From: Perca fluviatilis
Lineage: Eukaryota > Chordata > Actinopteri > Perciformes > Percidae
Direction of reading: 5' to 3'
NCBI RefSeq assembly: GCF_010015445.1
Contig: NC_053121.1
Coordinates: 28,872,434-28,936,433 of the forward strand
Length of the DNA stretch: 64,000 nt
Shown: positions 21,391-32,251 of the stretch, in pieces
Position numbering within the stretch: position 1 is the first letter of the stretch
Layout: each line of letters starts with the position of its first letter
Program-made: the position numbers and the translations under genes
Notes under the pieces: model-generated
What the model saw: the letters and a program-made list of their open reading frames with translations, nothing else
Databases searched by the model: none
Told to the model about the DNA's origin: nothing

Positions 21391-21731
21391 GGGCGTTTTC
21401 ACACATGAAAGTCCGAACCAAGGTCCAGACCAAGGTTCATGTTTTTGTTACACTGTATACATTTGAGCCGTAAGTTTTGGTTTCACACTGCAGTTTTGCA
21501 AGCGCACTAAAGATCTATACATGACAAAACTATGTCCTGCCGTCATCACATACTTTCACACTATAAACGAACCGGACCAGTTTGGTCCGGACCGAGACCA
21601 CCTCTTTTTAAATCTGACCAAAATTTGGTCTTTTGATCCGGACCGTGGTCCGGGGGAGGTTTCACACCTGTAATTTTGGTTCGGATCAAACTAAAAAGTC
21701 CGGACCAAATAAGGTATGTGTGAAAACGCCC
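21391..21731. mobile_element. 341-bp MITE with GGGCGTTTTCACAC ends
   Basis: GGGCGTTTTCACAC at 21391 and GTGTGAAAACGCCC ending at 21731 are exact inverted copies. Inner sequence repeats the GTCCGGACC / GGTCCGGAC palindromic word several times. The flanks are ATA and ACA, so the target duplication is unclear. No coding capacity. Its right end lies one base from the mariner-like element. Confidence 0.88.
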
Positions 21732-22168
21732 ACACACTACTGGTCTAAAGTTTGGGTTCACTTAGAAATTTCCATTCTACTCCATTATAGACAGAATACC
21801 AGCTGAGATCAGTTTCATGTTTTTTTTAACCAGGGCAGCAGTTTTCAGATTACATTATGTGCTTAAAGGGGTGATAGAATGCAAAAACGATTTTACCTTG
21901 TCATAGTTGAATAATGACAGTTTAGTGGGCAACTAGGACATACATAGAACCTAAAAATCCCAATGACACCTCTTTCCTCAGCAAATCTCACAAATTGAAA
22001 CTGCCTCTGAAAAACGGGGAAATCTCAACGAGCCGCCTAGTTGACATCAACTCAGTGGCTCCTCCTCATTTGGCTCTAGTCTCTGTTTGTCATGCCCCAA
22101 CATTTACGTATGCTACACAACTGATCTAAGGTCAGCTTAGTCTCCTGAATAGGTCGCGCAGATCTCAA

Positions 22169-22453
22169 GTTCAGCGGCTGGTGCTGCCTCGCCGCCCGGC
22201 CTGCCTTCCTTCACAGACCCCGGCCTGCTGTGAGGTAAATTGAGCTCCGTCACGGCTGGCAGCTCACAGCCCTCCATACCCACGCAAAGTCACAGTTTTA
22301 TGGGTTAGTGGACTACCAAACGCCGCTGCTCTGACAGAGCTCCAGGGCCTGCAACTTCCCTCTTCCTGCTAAATGCCCAGTGTGTGTGAGTGAGAGCGCG
22401 GTCAGCGAGCTTGTTACGCCAGCAATCTCTTACCACAGGTTCCAGTTAATCTT
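22169..22453. repeat. Left arm of long inverted repeat (partner 23226-23520)
   Basis: This starts GTTCAGCGGC and ends CCAGTTAATCTT; its partner on the other side begins AAGATTAACTGG and ends GCCGCTGAAC. The arms share long GC-rich words such as GGCCGGGGTCTGTGAAGGAA. The right arm is about 10 bp longer through a small insertion near 23494. Confidence 0.9.
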
Positions 22454-22528
22454 TTAATGTGTGTAATTATAATGTGTTGAGTTATTTAAACAAACGATTG
22501 GGGAAATAAACGCCGCTTGTCCATGAGT

Positions 22529-22571
22529 CTCATTGATAGAGCATGCGGCTGAATGGGGCTCTATCAATGAG
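22529..22571. repeat. 14-bp perfect hairpin
   Basis: CTCATTGATAGAGC (22529-22542) and GCTCTATCAATGAG (22558-22571) pair perfectly around a 15-nt loop. Confidence 0.92.
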
Positions 22572-22605
22572 AGCTAGCTGGCCTCCTCTTCGAATTTCTC
22601 TGAAA

Positions 22606-23215
22606 TTCACAAATATTCATTAACTTGAAATCGGACACAGTTGTTAGCTTTATAAGACCTTCAGGTAATAATAATAATAATAATAATAAATTGAATTTAT
22701 ATAGCGCTTTTCATGGACTCAAAGTCGCTTAGATGTTGTATAATTGGCGTGACGAAATTCAAACTGTAAATATACTCGAATTATGCCGAAAATGAAGCTA
22801 ACTATCCGTGATTTGTAGCTACACATAGCTAGGATTGAAGGGACAGTTGCAGCTAACTAAACCCCTAATCTTCACAAATAGGCCTATTCATTAATTTGAA
22901 ATCGGACAGACAGCGTTGTTAGCTTTATAAGACCTTTCGGTAGATGTTGTATAAGTGGCGTGACGAAATTCAAACTGTAAATATACTCGAATTATGATGA
23001 AAATGAAGCTAACTATCCGTGATTTGTAGCTACACATAGCTAGGATTGAAGGGACAGTCGCAGCTAACGAAACCCCTAGCTAATCTTCACAAATATTCAT
23101 TAACTTGAAATTGGACAGCGTTGTTAGCTTTATAAGACCTTTAGGTAGATATTGTATAAGTGGCGTGACGAAATTCAAACTGTAAATATAGCTACTCTAG
23201 TTATGCCGGCAGCTG
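22606..23215 (+). repeat. About 215-bp tandem repeat, 2.6 copies
   Basis: Units start at TTCACAAATA (22606, 22871, 23086). Copies 2 and 3 are 215 bp apart; copy 1 is longer because a LINE tail is inserted at 22668. Each unit contains TAGCTTTATAAGACC, GGCGTGACGAAATTC and, where complete, ATAGCTAGGATTGAAGGGAC. Copy 3 is cut after about 120 bp. Confidence 0.92.
22668..22731 (-). mobile_element. Extremely 5'-truncated L2 LINE tail
   Basis: A 64-bp segment made of an AAT tract followed by TTGAATTTATATAGCGCTTT and a CATGGACTC / AAAGTCGC segment matches the 3' end of the large L2 at 41523 essentially base for base. It interrupts tandem unit 1 at GGTA / GATGTTG, which is uninterrupted in units 2 and 3, so the insertion is recent relative to the duplication. 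Confidence 0.9.
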
Positions 23216-23225
23216 GCAGCCAGCC

Positions 23226-23520
23226 AAGATTAACTGGAACTGTGGTAAGAGATTGCTAACAAGCTCGCTGACCGTGCTCGCACACTCACACACGGGCCAT
23301 TTAGCTAGCAGGAAGAGGGGAGTTGCAGGCCCTGGAGCTCTGTCAGGGCAGCGGTGTTTGGTAGTCCATTAGCCCAAAAAACAGTGACTTTGCGCAGGTA
23401 TGGAGTGCTGTGGGCTGCCAGCCGTGATGTAGCTCCATCTACCTCACAGCAGGCCGGGGTCTGTGAAGGAAGGCAGGCCGGGCGGCGAGGCAGCAACACA
23501 GGCAGAACCGGCCGCTGAAC
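23226..23520. repeat. Right arm of long inverted repeat (partner 22169-22453)
   Basis: Reverse complement of the left arm with small indels. The arms are similar enough that one may have been copied from the other well after the terminal 15-bp repeats were set. Confidence 0.9.
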
Positions 23521-24250
23521 TCCGACACACAGTCTTACCAAATTTCCAATTAGCCATAAATTTTCGTAAAACGGCCCATATTTGAGTTTTATATAGTTGA
23601 TTTCTCGCTTAAAAAAGTCTCAGAAGTGAATTTAATAACAAAATAGCCCAACAAACAATGTATAACTTTGCAGTGTCTGAAATATGAGACCTGCTGTCGA
23701 GTCTCCAATGTGTTTCTATGTGGTTTGCTCAAACCAATCAGCGCGCACGCAGCTCATTCTAAATATTCATGAGCATACCATATTTGGAAGAAAAGCTCTT
23801 GTTCCAAATAGAGCCATATTCACAGGGTAGTTAAGGGCCTAATAAAATAGCATTTGGGCAATTTTCAGCCCAACCAATGTTACATACCCTATTAGGAGAC
23901 ATTAAGGAACAGTGTAAAATACCCTATATAATCATTCTATCACCCCTTTAAATAATTGCAAAAGGGTTTTGCAAGGTTTTCTCAGTTAGCCTTTTAAAAT
24001 ATCAGATTAGTAAACAGAATGTGCATTTGAATGGTTGCTGATAATTGGCAATGTAGATATTGCATTAAAGATCAGCCACTTCTTTCAACAACAGTCGAGA
24101 ACCCTTTTGCAATTATGCAAGCACATAATGTAATCTGAAAACTGCTGCCCTGATTAAAAAAATTATGCAGTTGATCTCAGCTGGTATTCTGTCTATAATG
24201 GAGTGGAATGGAAATTTCTAAGGGACACCAAACTTTTGACCGGTAGTGTA

Positions 24251-26864
24251 TATATGATTTTTTGCAGCCCTACTGTATTTGTGGATCTATGTCGGTTTGT
24301 GCCTTTACACAGATTCAGGGTTCAGGTCCCCTAAAGGTGTATATTTGTACACGTAGGTGCTGCTTGTATCTATGTGCATGGGTTTGTGTCCAGCCAACTG
24401 TGGCCATTAGCCGGTGGCTGAGCCTGTTCAGACGTCCAGGTCAGAGTTCTGATCTAATCTGGAGGATCTGTGTCTGATGAGGTCTCCACTGTAAACAAAG
24501 TGGCCAGCCGGAGCCAGTGGCAGAAATCATGAAGCCAGTGGGCAGTGGGAATGGAGTGGGCAGGCAGACATTAGCACAAGGGTAATTGCTGTCCCCACGG
24601 CAGTCCACTGAATGACATCTAATATTGCTGGGGAGGGCAGCTAACCATTACCTGGTGCGGAATAAGAGCTTTTTCTGATGGCCACTGAAGTCCAATTGGG
24701 TTTGAAAATGGTTCATCATACACCCCGGTCGACCAATTTAGCCTCCTATGCTGTTGTGTCTGAGAAAGGTACGGGCAACTAGATTATTGATTGTCCTTGA
24801 GTTTTTTCATACATTGATGTTTTTCCATAGACTTTGAACTGACAGGAGGGTTGTTAAAGTGAAGAGGGTGACTGTTGCATTTATGGATGTGGTGCATTGC
24901 AGAGGCAATACAAGCCTGATAATTGGGGGCCTTTGGCGACTTAATTTAACCGTAGGCTGCCTCAGCTATGCAGGATTTTAATTCACAAGAATAATGTGCT
25001 CTATAAGCAAAATTGTGGTCTCAAATGTGCTTTGTGTTTGTTTGCAGCCAGTTTCATCATTCTGAAGGGATTCATTCTGACATATTAAACATGCTTTGAT
25101 CACTGAAGAAAAAAGAAAAAAAAAGACTTTTCAGAGAAATACATTTTTTAAAACACACCAAGTATCACAGCTCATGCTTGCATTGCTAAAAGTTTTGTAT
25201 GAAGAAAAAGGTGCATCTCATGAATATATCCCCACTGGGAATGCCCAGGATTATGGCTCCGTGAAAAACAGATGCCGCAACAGAAAAGAGTAAATCAACC
25301 AAGCCATATATTGGAATAATGAAACAGTTACTTCACAGCTACTATTTGTCAGAAGCTATTACATTAAGAATATCTTATGTGTGAGAACTTGAAAGCACTA
25401 AGGACACCGTTTGCTTATCTTGTTGTCACCAGGTAGTTAAGTTTGCATTTCTGAACTAACCAAATGCTTCTCTTGCAGGCCTAATTGCTGCAAATGGTTT
25501 CTGAAACCAGTCTCTCCTTTCTTTCTTGCCAAAAAAGCTTGACATCAGGCTAGAACCCCATCTGCCTCATAGCTTGCAGATCAGCTCTACAGCTGGTCTT
25601 CGGGCCCTGGTTGATGTGCAGATGTGGGGTTTCATTTATAAAGCTCAACTCCGCTTCAAATTCCTCCTAGAATTTGGCAATTTAAATACGTAGAGGTCAA
25701 AAGTTTAATCACGCTGGACAATTTAAACATGAACATTTAAACTTAAGCCTGTAGTTGTAGTTCATGAAAGCTTTAGGAATAGAGTGTGTGCAGTTTTTGG
25801 CTTCCTATGCATGTCTTTTGCTTTGAATTTAATCATGGTTTGAACCGACTCTCAGGTCCCTGATAGATACTGTAGTTGCTTGAACAACTTCAGCATGTGG
25901 CTCCTTGTGTGCTACAACTGAAGAAAAAACAAAAAAAAGGTCCCTGTAGCTGCCTTTGTGAACCAAAACATGGAGCTACCAGCATCTTATTCAAAATTTA
26001 CAACCCAGTTCCTCTCATCAGTGCAGCAGTCAGTCATGCTCCTCGCAGATTTAACTCAGCAGCCGGGCTTGCCTCAGCGGCAGAGGAGCTTTATCTTGCG
26101 CCGTTCTGGGCTACAGTTCAACTTCTGTCTCAAAAACAAGAGTGCATAGTTTCAACACAGGGGTAAGAATCAGTGAGTGCTATGCTGTTAACAGTGTAGT
26201 AACTTTCCCGTGCTGGAGGTAATTTCTGAGAAACTGCCGCTGTATCCTTTATGATATGATGCAGCATGTGTTTGACAAAGACTTCATCTTTATCACGGCA
26301 CATATCACTTTAGATCCCATGTTAAAAACAGGAAAAGTACTTAAAAGTTTATTCTTTATTTAGTGGGGTTATTCATCATTTTGGCTTTGTAACTTCATCA
26401 TTCAATTGCTTTTTTCTTTGACTTCTGGTCAACATCAACAGCTAAAATTAAAATGATCCATCAGTAATGATAATTTCCTGTCAAATTATAAGGAGGCTGC
26501 TTAAACACGAACCAATCAGTCAGTCAGTCATTCAGTCTGTCAGGAGCCAGCTGGAACAGGCAGCAGCCAGGCAGAAACCCAGCGCTGGAGGGGAATTGGA
26601 GGCGAGGAAGACACAGTGTAAGATTATCAATAAGAGCAGAGGGCTGTGTATCTAAAGGCTTAGCAGAGGCACACCAAACACCAACAAGAAGTAAGGGGGC
26701 GGGATGTGTGGGGGGTCATTTGGGTGGCAGGATGAGTGGGAGAAAGACAGAAAGAGAGACAGAGACTGAGAAAAACACAGATGAAGAGATGTGCCTCTGA
26801 AATGATTGAGAATGAAACCACGTCTGCTGACAATCGCATGGGGATTGCGTGTCTGTGTGATTAG

Positions 26865-26896
<32 letters not shown>

Positions 26897-27749
26897 CAGA
26901 GAGAGAGTGTGTGTGTGAGTGAGTGAGTGAGTGAGAGAGAGAGAGTCTTTGCATGTGTATCCGCACAGCAAGCGCTCAAATGGGAAGTTTCTCCCGGGGG
27001 CTGTTGTTTGTTTCCTATCTGTCAAATTGTATACAGGAAATATTTAAAACATATTCAGACAGGCACCTAGTTGGTGAACTGTGGAGGTCACACAATCTCC
27101 AGGAGTAAACAATGTTTACTATGCCAAAGATTATATGCAAAGTAGATTATTATTTATGGGAGTTTGAATATGTCTGGTGTTTTCATTCTTTTGTTTTCTG
27201 CTTTTTTGAGGCAGCAAGGCATTTAAACAGACATTCATGAAACTAATGAATCACTTCTTTGATAGGCAGCCAACAAACTATCTGTCTAGCTACCTATCTA
27301 GATGTGTGGTTCAGATATCAATAGCTTTATAATAAAGTATAATAACCTTTAAAATGATAAGGATAAGCATTATCCTCTCCTTTCTACAGTTACTGTTTTG
27401 ATGATCTCAGCAGATGTGTTCAGCATACAAATTGGATAATAATGAATATATTTATTGTCTCATTTACTATATTTATTTCAGGAATTATTTAATAGGCATT
27501 TTTATTTATTAATTAAAATATTAATATTAAATGGCATTCCATAATAAATTGGTAATATTTCAGTATTAAGATATTTAGTCAGGTATTGTATAAAAGTCAT
27601 AATTTTTGGTATAGTGACAACACTACTGCAGACATATTAACAACAAACTTGATAACATTACTGACAACTATCAATATGCAGCAGTATTGCATATTACTCT
27701 GCAGCACATCTGTGAGTGGGGTGAGCTGCCAGATGACAATAGACAACTA
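24251..27749. other. Unique-looking sequence, no gene recognised
   Basis: Apart from the compound microsatellite at 26865-26945, no repeat ends or convincing exons are visible. The 96-codon frame near 25876 matches nothing I know, and a different frame is open across part of the same stretch. 24490-24700 has balanced composition and could be a conserved element, but I have no direct evidence. Confidence 0.45.
26865..26945. repeat. Compound GT / GA / GAGT microsatellite
   Basis: (GT)n passes into GA-rich units, then GT, then GAGT units. The minus-strand frames rich in SLSHTHT come only from this tract. Confidence 0.95.
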
Positions 27750-27898
27750 TTTTTAATAATTTTTTTATTTGATAGAGCAGGCTGGAGAATGACATGAAAG
27801 GGGAGAGAGAGAGAGAGGGGATGACATACAGCAAAGGCTGCTGTCAAAACTCTGCCTACATGGGGCGCACGCTATACCAGTGAGCTAGAGGTTGCCCC
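27750..27898 (-). mobile_element. tRNA-derived SINE copy 2
   Basis: The same family as 16472-16604, with the shared body words GACATGAAAGGGGAGAGAGA and GATGACATACAGCAAAGG. The head, read on the minus strand, has TAGCTCACTGG (27877-27887) followed by TATAGCGTGCGCCCC, keeping more of the tRNA than copy 1. Its B box is decayed (AGAGTTTTGAC), so it is unlikely to be transcribed by Pol III. Confidence 0.78.
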
Positions 27899-28259
27899 AA
27901 CAATTGATAATTTTGACAACCAATCCTTTTCAATCATCTATTTATCAAACAAAAATGCAAACATTTGCTGACTTTATGAGTTGTATTAACAAATCTTTTA
28001 AATCCTTACAAATTTGGGGTACTTTAGTATTTTAATTCCATGCCACATCATACTGTACTGTAATTTGGAGGCAAATACAGTATTCTACTTTTATATGGAT
28101 TCTTTTCAAAGGATATTTCCAACTCACCTTGGCAAACTGGAGGCTATTTTAGGATAAAAGAAAGTTGTAATTGGTAGAAAAACAAGAGGTAAACTGTGAC
28201 AAATGTGCTATCCATAGCCACTTTTAGTTACAGGAACGTAGTTATATAACAGTCCACTT

Positions 28260-28890
28260 CTAAACAGTTTTACTAACTACTCTCCCCCAAAACCGGTTTT
28301 TCTATTTGCATTCACACTGGCCAAGTGGCCATAGGAACTGGTAGGAGGCGTTAGGGAGTGACGCAAGCACGGCAATGATCTTTATAGCATCGTCACTCAA
28401 CTTTAGCGCCCCAATAAAGAATAAACGGAGTTCGAATGGCGGCGTTTAAAGACTAGGCTGGAGTACTTAACAGAGAAACACACAAGACGAAGGCTCCAGC
28501 GTAATATGATCCTAATTAATATGATGGAAGAAGATAGAAGAGCTGAGTGCAACAGGCAAACGAAACGACGGGTAAGTTTAACTAGCATTAACAATTAGCT
28601 GGTTGAATGCGTGAAGTTTGTCTTATGAGTTAGCATACGTAGGCGAATTGCAACAAACCGTGAAGAATATGTACTGTTTGTGTTTCAGATGTTGCTAGGT
28701 CAATAAGGGTTCCTATGTGGAAAAGGGAAAAGGAAAAAGACCCTGCCCTGAAGTAGGAGCTGAAAGAGTTACAGGAACTGCAGTCAGAGGAACTTAATAA
28801 TCCCCAAATTGGTCCAGTCGGAACATGAGAAAAAAAGGGTTCTAGGAACGTTATGTTCTAGGAACTGCAAAAATCACTCCGGTCGGAAAG
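28260..28890 (+). mobile_element. Probable DNA-transposon-derived block (weak)
   Basis: A CpG-containing block unlike its AT-rich flanks. It has repeated GGAACT / TTCCTA words near both sides (CCATAGGAACTGGTAGG near 28330; TTCTAGGAACGTTATGTTC near 28840) and GGTCGGAAAGCG at the right. It also contains a short frame (28507-28572, MILINMMEEDRR...) followed by GTAAGT and, 110 bp later, a TGTTTCAG, resembling a first exon. I think this is a non-autonomous Harbinger-type element carrying a transposase leader, but no clean termini or target duplication were found. Confidence 0.35.
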
Positions 28891-29175
28891 CGACTCATGT
28901 GAGAGTCTGTGATGAAGCATAAGAGAAAGCTGCAATAATTAAAACTTTCACTGCAGCTCTTTTTGCTTGCAGTCCATGTTAGGAAATTTGAATTTACCAT
29001 CAACCCATTGAAAATTAATGCTATTCAGTTTGTTGCCTAGTGCCCAAATCTAAATGTAGCAGGAGATGAGTCAAATGGTTAGAGGAGAAAGCTGTCTCAT
29101 CTTCACCGAATGAGCTGCCCTGTAGCTTAGTTATCCTTCAAATGTAACACACACACACAACAACAACACACCCAC

Positions 29176-29182
<7 letters not shown>

Positions 29183-29253
<71 letters not shown>
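29183..29253. repeat. (CA)35 microsatellite
   Basis: A long pure CA tract preceded by imperfect CA/CCA units from 29147. Confidence 0.97.
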
Positions 29254-29255
<2 letters not shown>

Positions 29256-30302
29256 GCCATGTAAATATGATAATTAACACTGCAAAAATAGATAATTACC
29301 ATGACCACCATCAAAGCATCTCAATGCCATTTATATCTCCACTGACATGCAAAGAGGAGATGGTGTGTATGTCACGTTTTCAGATTTGTTTGTGCATGCT
29401 TTCACAGGAATCTAAAGCTAATAGAGTTTTGTTGAGTTGGCTTCCAGTTTGGTACAGCAGCTGCAGTATTTCACTTTACCATAGCCAATATGCCTGCAAA
29501 TAGAGATTAGAAGCAGTGCAACAGTGCTTAATTCCTGTTCACATACAAACCACACACGCTGTTCACAGGTATTTCAAGCTGGAATTAATTTCCACAGTGT
29601 CAGCAGTCACCTCTTACCTCCGGGAGAGCTCTATTTCCTCGGAGGCCCCCTCCACGCCTTGTTAGCCAGAACGCTGAATGTTCTGCAGACCCTGCAACAC
29701 TGTCAACCTCTTTACAGTTGTCTAAAAATCCCCACCAATCACCTCAAGCATCTCCTGCCACTTTGCTCCTAAATCCAACCCCTGACAAGAAATTTCCAGC
29801 CTATTTTACCTCATGTGCCCACAAGAATGAGTGGTGTTGTTGGTGTGGTACCTCTGTCAACCAAGTGGGGGCACTGTTGCATTTCTAAGCAATGTTTTCC
29901 AATGCAGGACACCAAGGTGATGAGGTAGGCTACAGGAGTGCCACAAATATATTCTGTGTTATTCATTGTTGCAGACAGAGCCCCACTGTTTAGGGAGACT
30001 TTGGTCAAAGGTTTGGGCACAATTTCCTGTTCACAGACACTTGCCAAAGACCTTTTAAGGTGCAAGTCAGCATGCCGCCTCACACCAGAAACACAGACAA
30101 AAGGAGAGTGGAGGAGAGAGAGAAGGAGAGACAGACTTGAATTCAGGATATGTGGGTGCAGCACTGTTGTCTCCTGAAGCAAATGAATATGACAAGTTCC
30201 TGCGGACTAAGTTTGCAGAAAAATACCAAATCAGTCGCCACCAAGCCAAGACTTTGCATTGGAGGTGCACCTCTTCTCCCTTCGCTAAAATTACCCATAG
30301 AC
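29254..30302. other. No gene recognised
   Basis: The 123-codon minus-strand frame (29811-30182) and the 82-codon plus frame at 29524 overlap other frames and match no family I know. No splice or promoter context supports them. Confidence 0.45.
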
Positions 30303-30530
30303 TAGGCAAGGCATTATTCTTGTAGCACCTTTCAACAAAAGGCAATCCAAAGTGCTTTATTTGAGACATAAAGGCATGAGGACATTATATAAAAGAAACA
30401 CAAGGCAATACAAAGATACACATGAATTGAATTAAAAAAAAAAAAAAAAAAGTAAAATAGAAGATTAAAATAGAATGATACAGTAAAATAAAAACTATAG
30501 TGCAGCTACAGCACAGTGCAAGATATGAAA
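30303..30530 (-). mobile_element. L2-like LINE 3' tail fragment
   Basis: GGCAAGGCATTATTCTTGTA, then TAGCACCTTTCAACA and CAAAGTGCTTTA, is the familiar end of a fish L2-type LINE read on the minus strand. A/T-rich sequence with an A18 run (30434-30451) follows. Only the 3' end is present. Confidence 0.6.
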
Positions 30531-30902
30531 CAGGTGGCGATCATTTTTACTTCCATAGGCATCTACCATTGTAGCAGAAAGAAACAGAAAATGTTGAAAG
30601 ACAAAAAGTTGTTTTTTGTTTAAGTTCATGAACAAGTGTTCAAAGAAAGACTGCTGTAAGGGAAATTATTTTTCAACGGTTATAAAAGCAGTCTCATTCC
30701 CCCCCCCCCTCCAACAGCTCCATAGAGCAGGGGTCAGCAACCTTTTTGATATGAAGTGCCCTTTTCAAAATTTCTTGTTTATTAGTGTGCCATGTTAACA
30801 TTTTATTATGACATCACATCAAAATGTAATATCCAGGGAATCTGTAATTTTATTCCATAACAACATTTGATAACATTTATTTCTCATAATCAGGACCTTG
30901 TA

Positions 30903-30941
30903 ATTATTATTATTATGATGATGATGATGATGATGATGATG
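30903..30941. repeat. ATT/ATG compound microsatellite
   Basis: Five ATT units change to about eight ATG units inside the hAT element. Confidence 0.93.
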
Positions 30942-31669
30942 GAAACATGGTTTTAGTATGCAGTCCTGATTGGTGGAAAATGGGCTGACAAAAATATCAC
31001 TGTTATAGAGCCTGAAGCAAAAAGTTGTGGAAAAGCCCAGCTTTAATGATGAATGGACTGATAGGTCCTGTATGCCTCATTTTCAATGAAACAATGCTGT
31101 GGCAAAATAATAATAACACAACCAGCATCATTATCAAGAATGATAGAACAGGAACATAAGGATTGCGTCATTCACGTGCATATTAAGTAGCCACATGCAT
31201 TTGTTTTGGTCTTAAAATGCATCCATATTTACCGCTCCAGCGGAGAGGACAGTTTCTTCAGCCAGCTTAAGTTTATAAGAATTTGTCCAAATTTCAAGAT
31301 TCCCTGCAAACTAAGATAAACAGACTACAAACCAACAGCGTTTGTTTTAGCTTGTTTTGTAAAAATGCTATGCTATTGCTATGATAATGCTATGTGCAGA
31401 GTAGAGCTGTGTTTGCGTAAAACAGCGCGGTGGACAAGAGTGGACTGAGCAGACTGAGCAGATTGATATATCGCTTTCTACATGTTGATGCTGGTCTACA
31501 CAGGTGAGTGCATTGATAAGTATTGGCTTTTAACTCACGAAGGTTTTAATGTAGCCTACTTACAGTAACAAGACTAACGTTAGTTCATCTGCCCCAGTGG
31601 CCGTTGGTAATCCTCTTTGTATTGTTCCCAGTCAGAGATAGGAGTCAATCAAACTACCGTAAATAACAA

Positions 31670-32080
31670 GTTGCGCACAGGCGCCGATTTATATTTTCCT
31701 CCGTGAGTGCTCACACACGCACACCCTTTAAAAAAAAAAAAAAAAAGAATGTTTGCATTTCAGAACCTTACGAAATGGACAGCGGCCGACACGAACACAC
31801 ACGCCATACTAAAGCCGTAAACTCAGGACAGCGCCACTTCTCACAGATAGGCTTACAGATAGGATTGGTGATGAGAAGTTTAATCAATTATATCAATTTC
31901 AATGCCACCACCATGACCAATCACACTATGACAGACGCTCCACTTAGCACCACCTGCAATGTTTAATATTAAATGAATGTAAAAATGAACTGGCAGTCTG
32001 GCAGACATGGGTGCTCAGTATATTCCGTGGGTGCTCGAGCTCCGGAGCACCTACGGTATCGGCACCTATGAGGTCGCGCA
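31670..32080. mobile_element. Second hAT-like insertion nested in the element above
   Basis: The left edge CAGGCGCCGAT (31678) and right edge ATCGGCACCTATGAG (to 32072) are imperfect inverted copies. GTTGCGCA at 31670-31677 and GTCGCGCA at 32073-32080 match at 7 of 8 positions. Near both ends the words GTGCTC and GAGCAC recur. The right end has about four extra bases outside the repeat, so the exact edge is uncertain. Confidence 0.6.
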
Positions 32081-32251
32081 ATTGTGAACGTTGTAATTTG
32101 GCATGCGGATGAGAGAGTGCTTCAGCATTTCAACCATGATTTCAACACATCAATAACTCTCTTGCACACATATTGCCAGCGTGCCATTGGTTAAGGTCCC
32201 GCGTGCCGATGGTGGCACGCGTGCCTAAGGTTGCCGACCCCTGCCATAGAG

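Larger units (their letters stand above)
21863..23951. mobile_element. 2.1-kb TTAA-flanked element with long inverted arms
   Basis: TTAA stands on both sides (21863-21866 and 23948-23951), and the ends AGGGGTGATAGAATG and CATTCTATCACCCCT are exact inverted copies over 15 bp. Beyond those ends the flanks differ, but from 22169-22453 and 23226-23520 the two halves are inverted copies of nearly 300 bp. The centre holds a 14-bp hairpin, 215-bp tandem repeats and a LINE tail. No transposase frame is seen; the 78-codon frame at 23305-23541 lies in one arm. TTAA suggests piggyBac-like transposition. Confidence 0.87.
21733..24250. mobile_element. Tc1/mariner-like MITE split by a TTAA element
   Basis: The left end CACACTACTGGTCTAAAG and right end TTTTGACCGGTAGTGTA are inverted copies, and about 130 bp of arm on each side are reverse complements (both contain the ATAGACAGAATACCAGCTGA word, one inverted). 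Without the insertion it is about 433 bp. The split is at GTGCTTAA / TTAAATAATTGC. No transposase is present. Confidence 0.85.
30720..32251. mobile_element. hAT-type element with exact 8-bp duplication
   Basis: CCATAGAG flanks the element exactly (30720-30727 and 32244-32251). The ends CAGGGGTCAGCAACCTT (30728) and AAGGTTGCCGACCCCTG (to 32243) are inverted copies with one difference. The element is 1,516 bp and includes a nested insertion at 31678-32072. Its interior (30980-31600) is related to 20155-20765 in reverse. No transposase frame remains. Confidence 0.92.

Noticed and set aside
22606..23215. Regularly spaced repeats that might recall a CRISPR array
   Set aside because: The units are 215-bp direct tandem copies without short spacers, inside a eukaryotic transposon.
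29811..30182. 123-codon minus-strand open frame starting MLQETTVLH
   Set aside because: It matches no family I know, overlaps open frames on the other strand and has no supporting splice or promoter context. The length is within chance for 64 kb.
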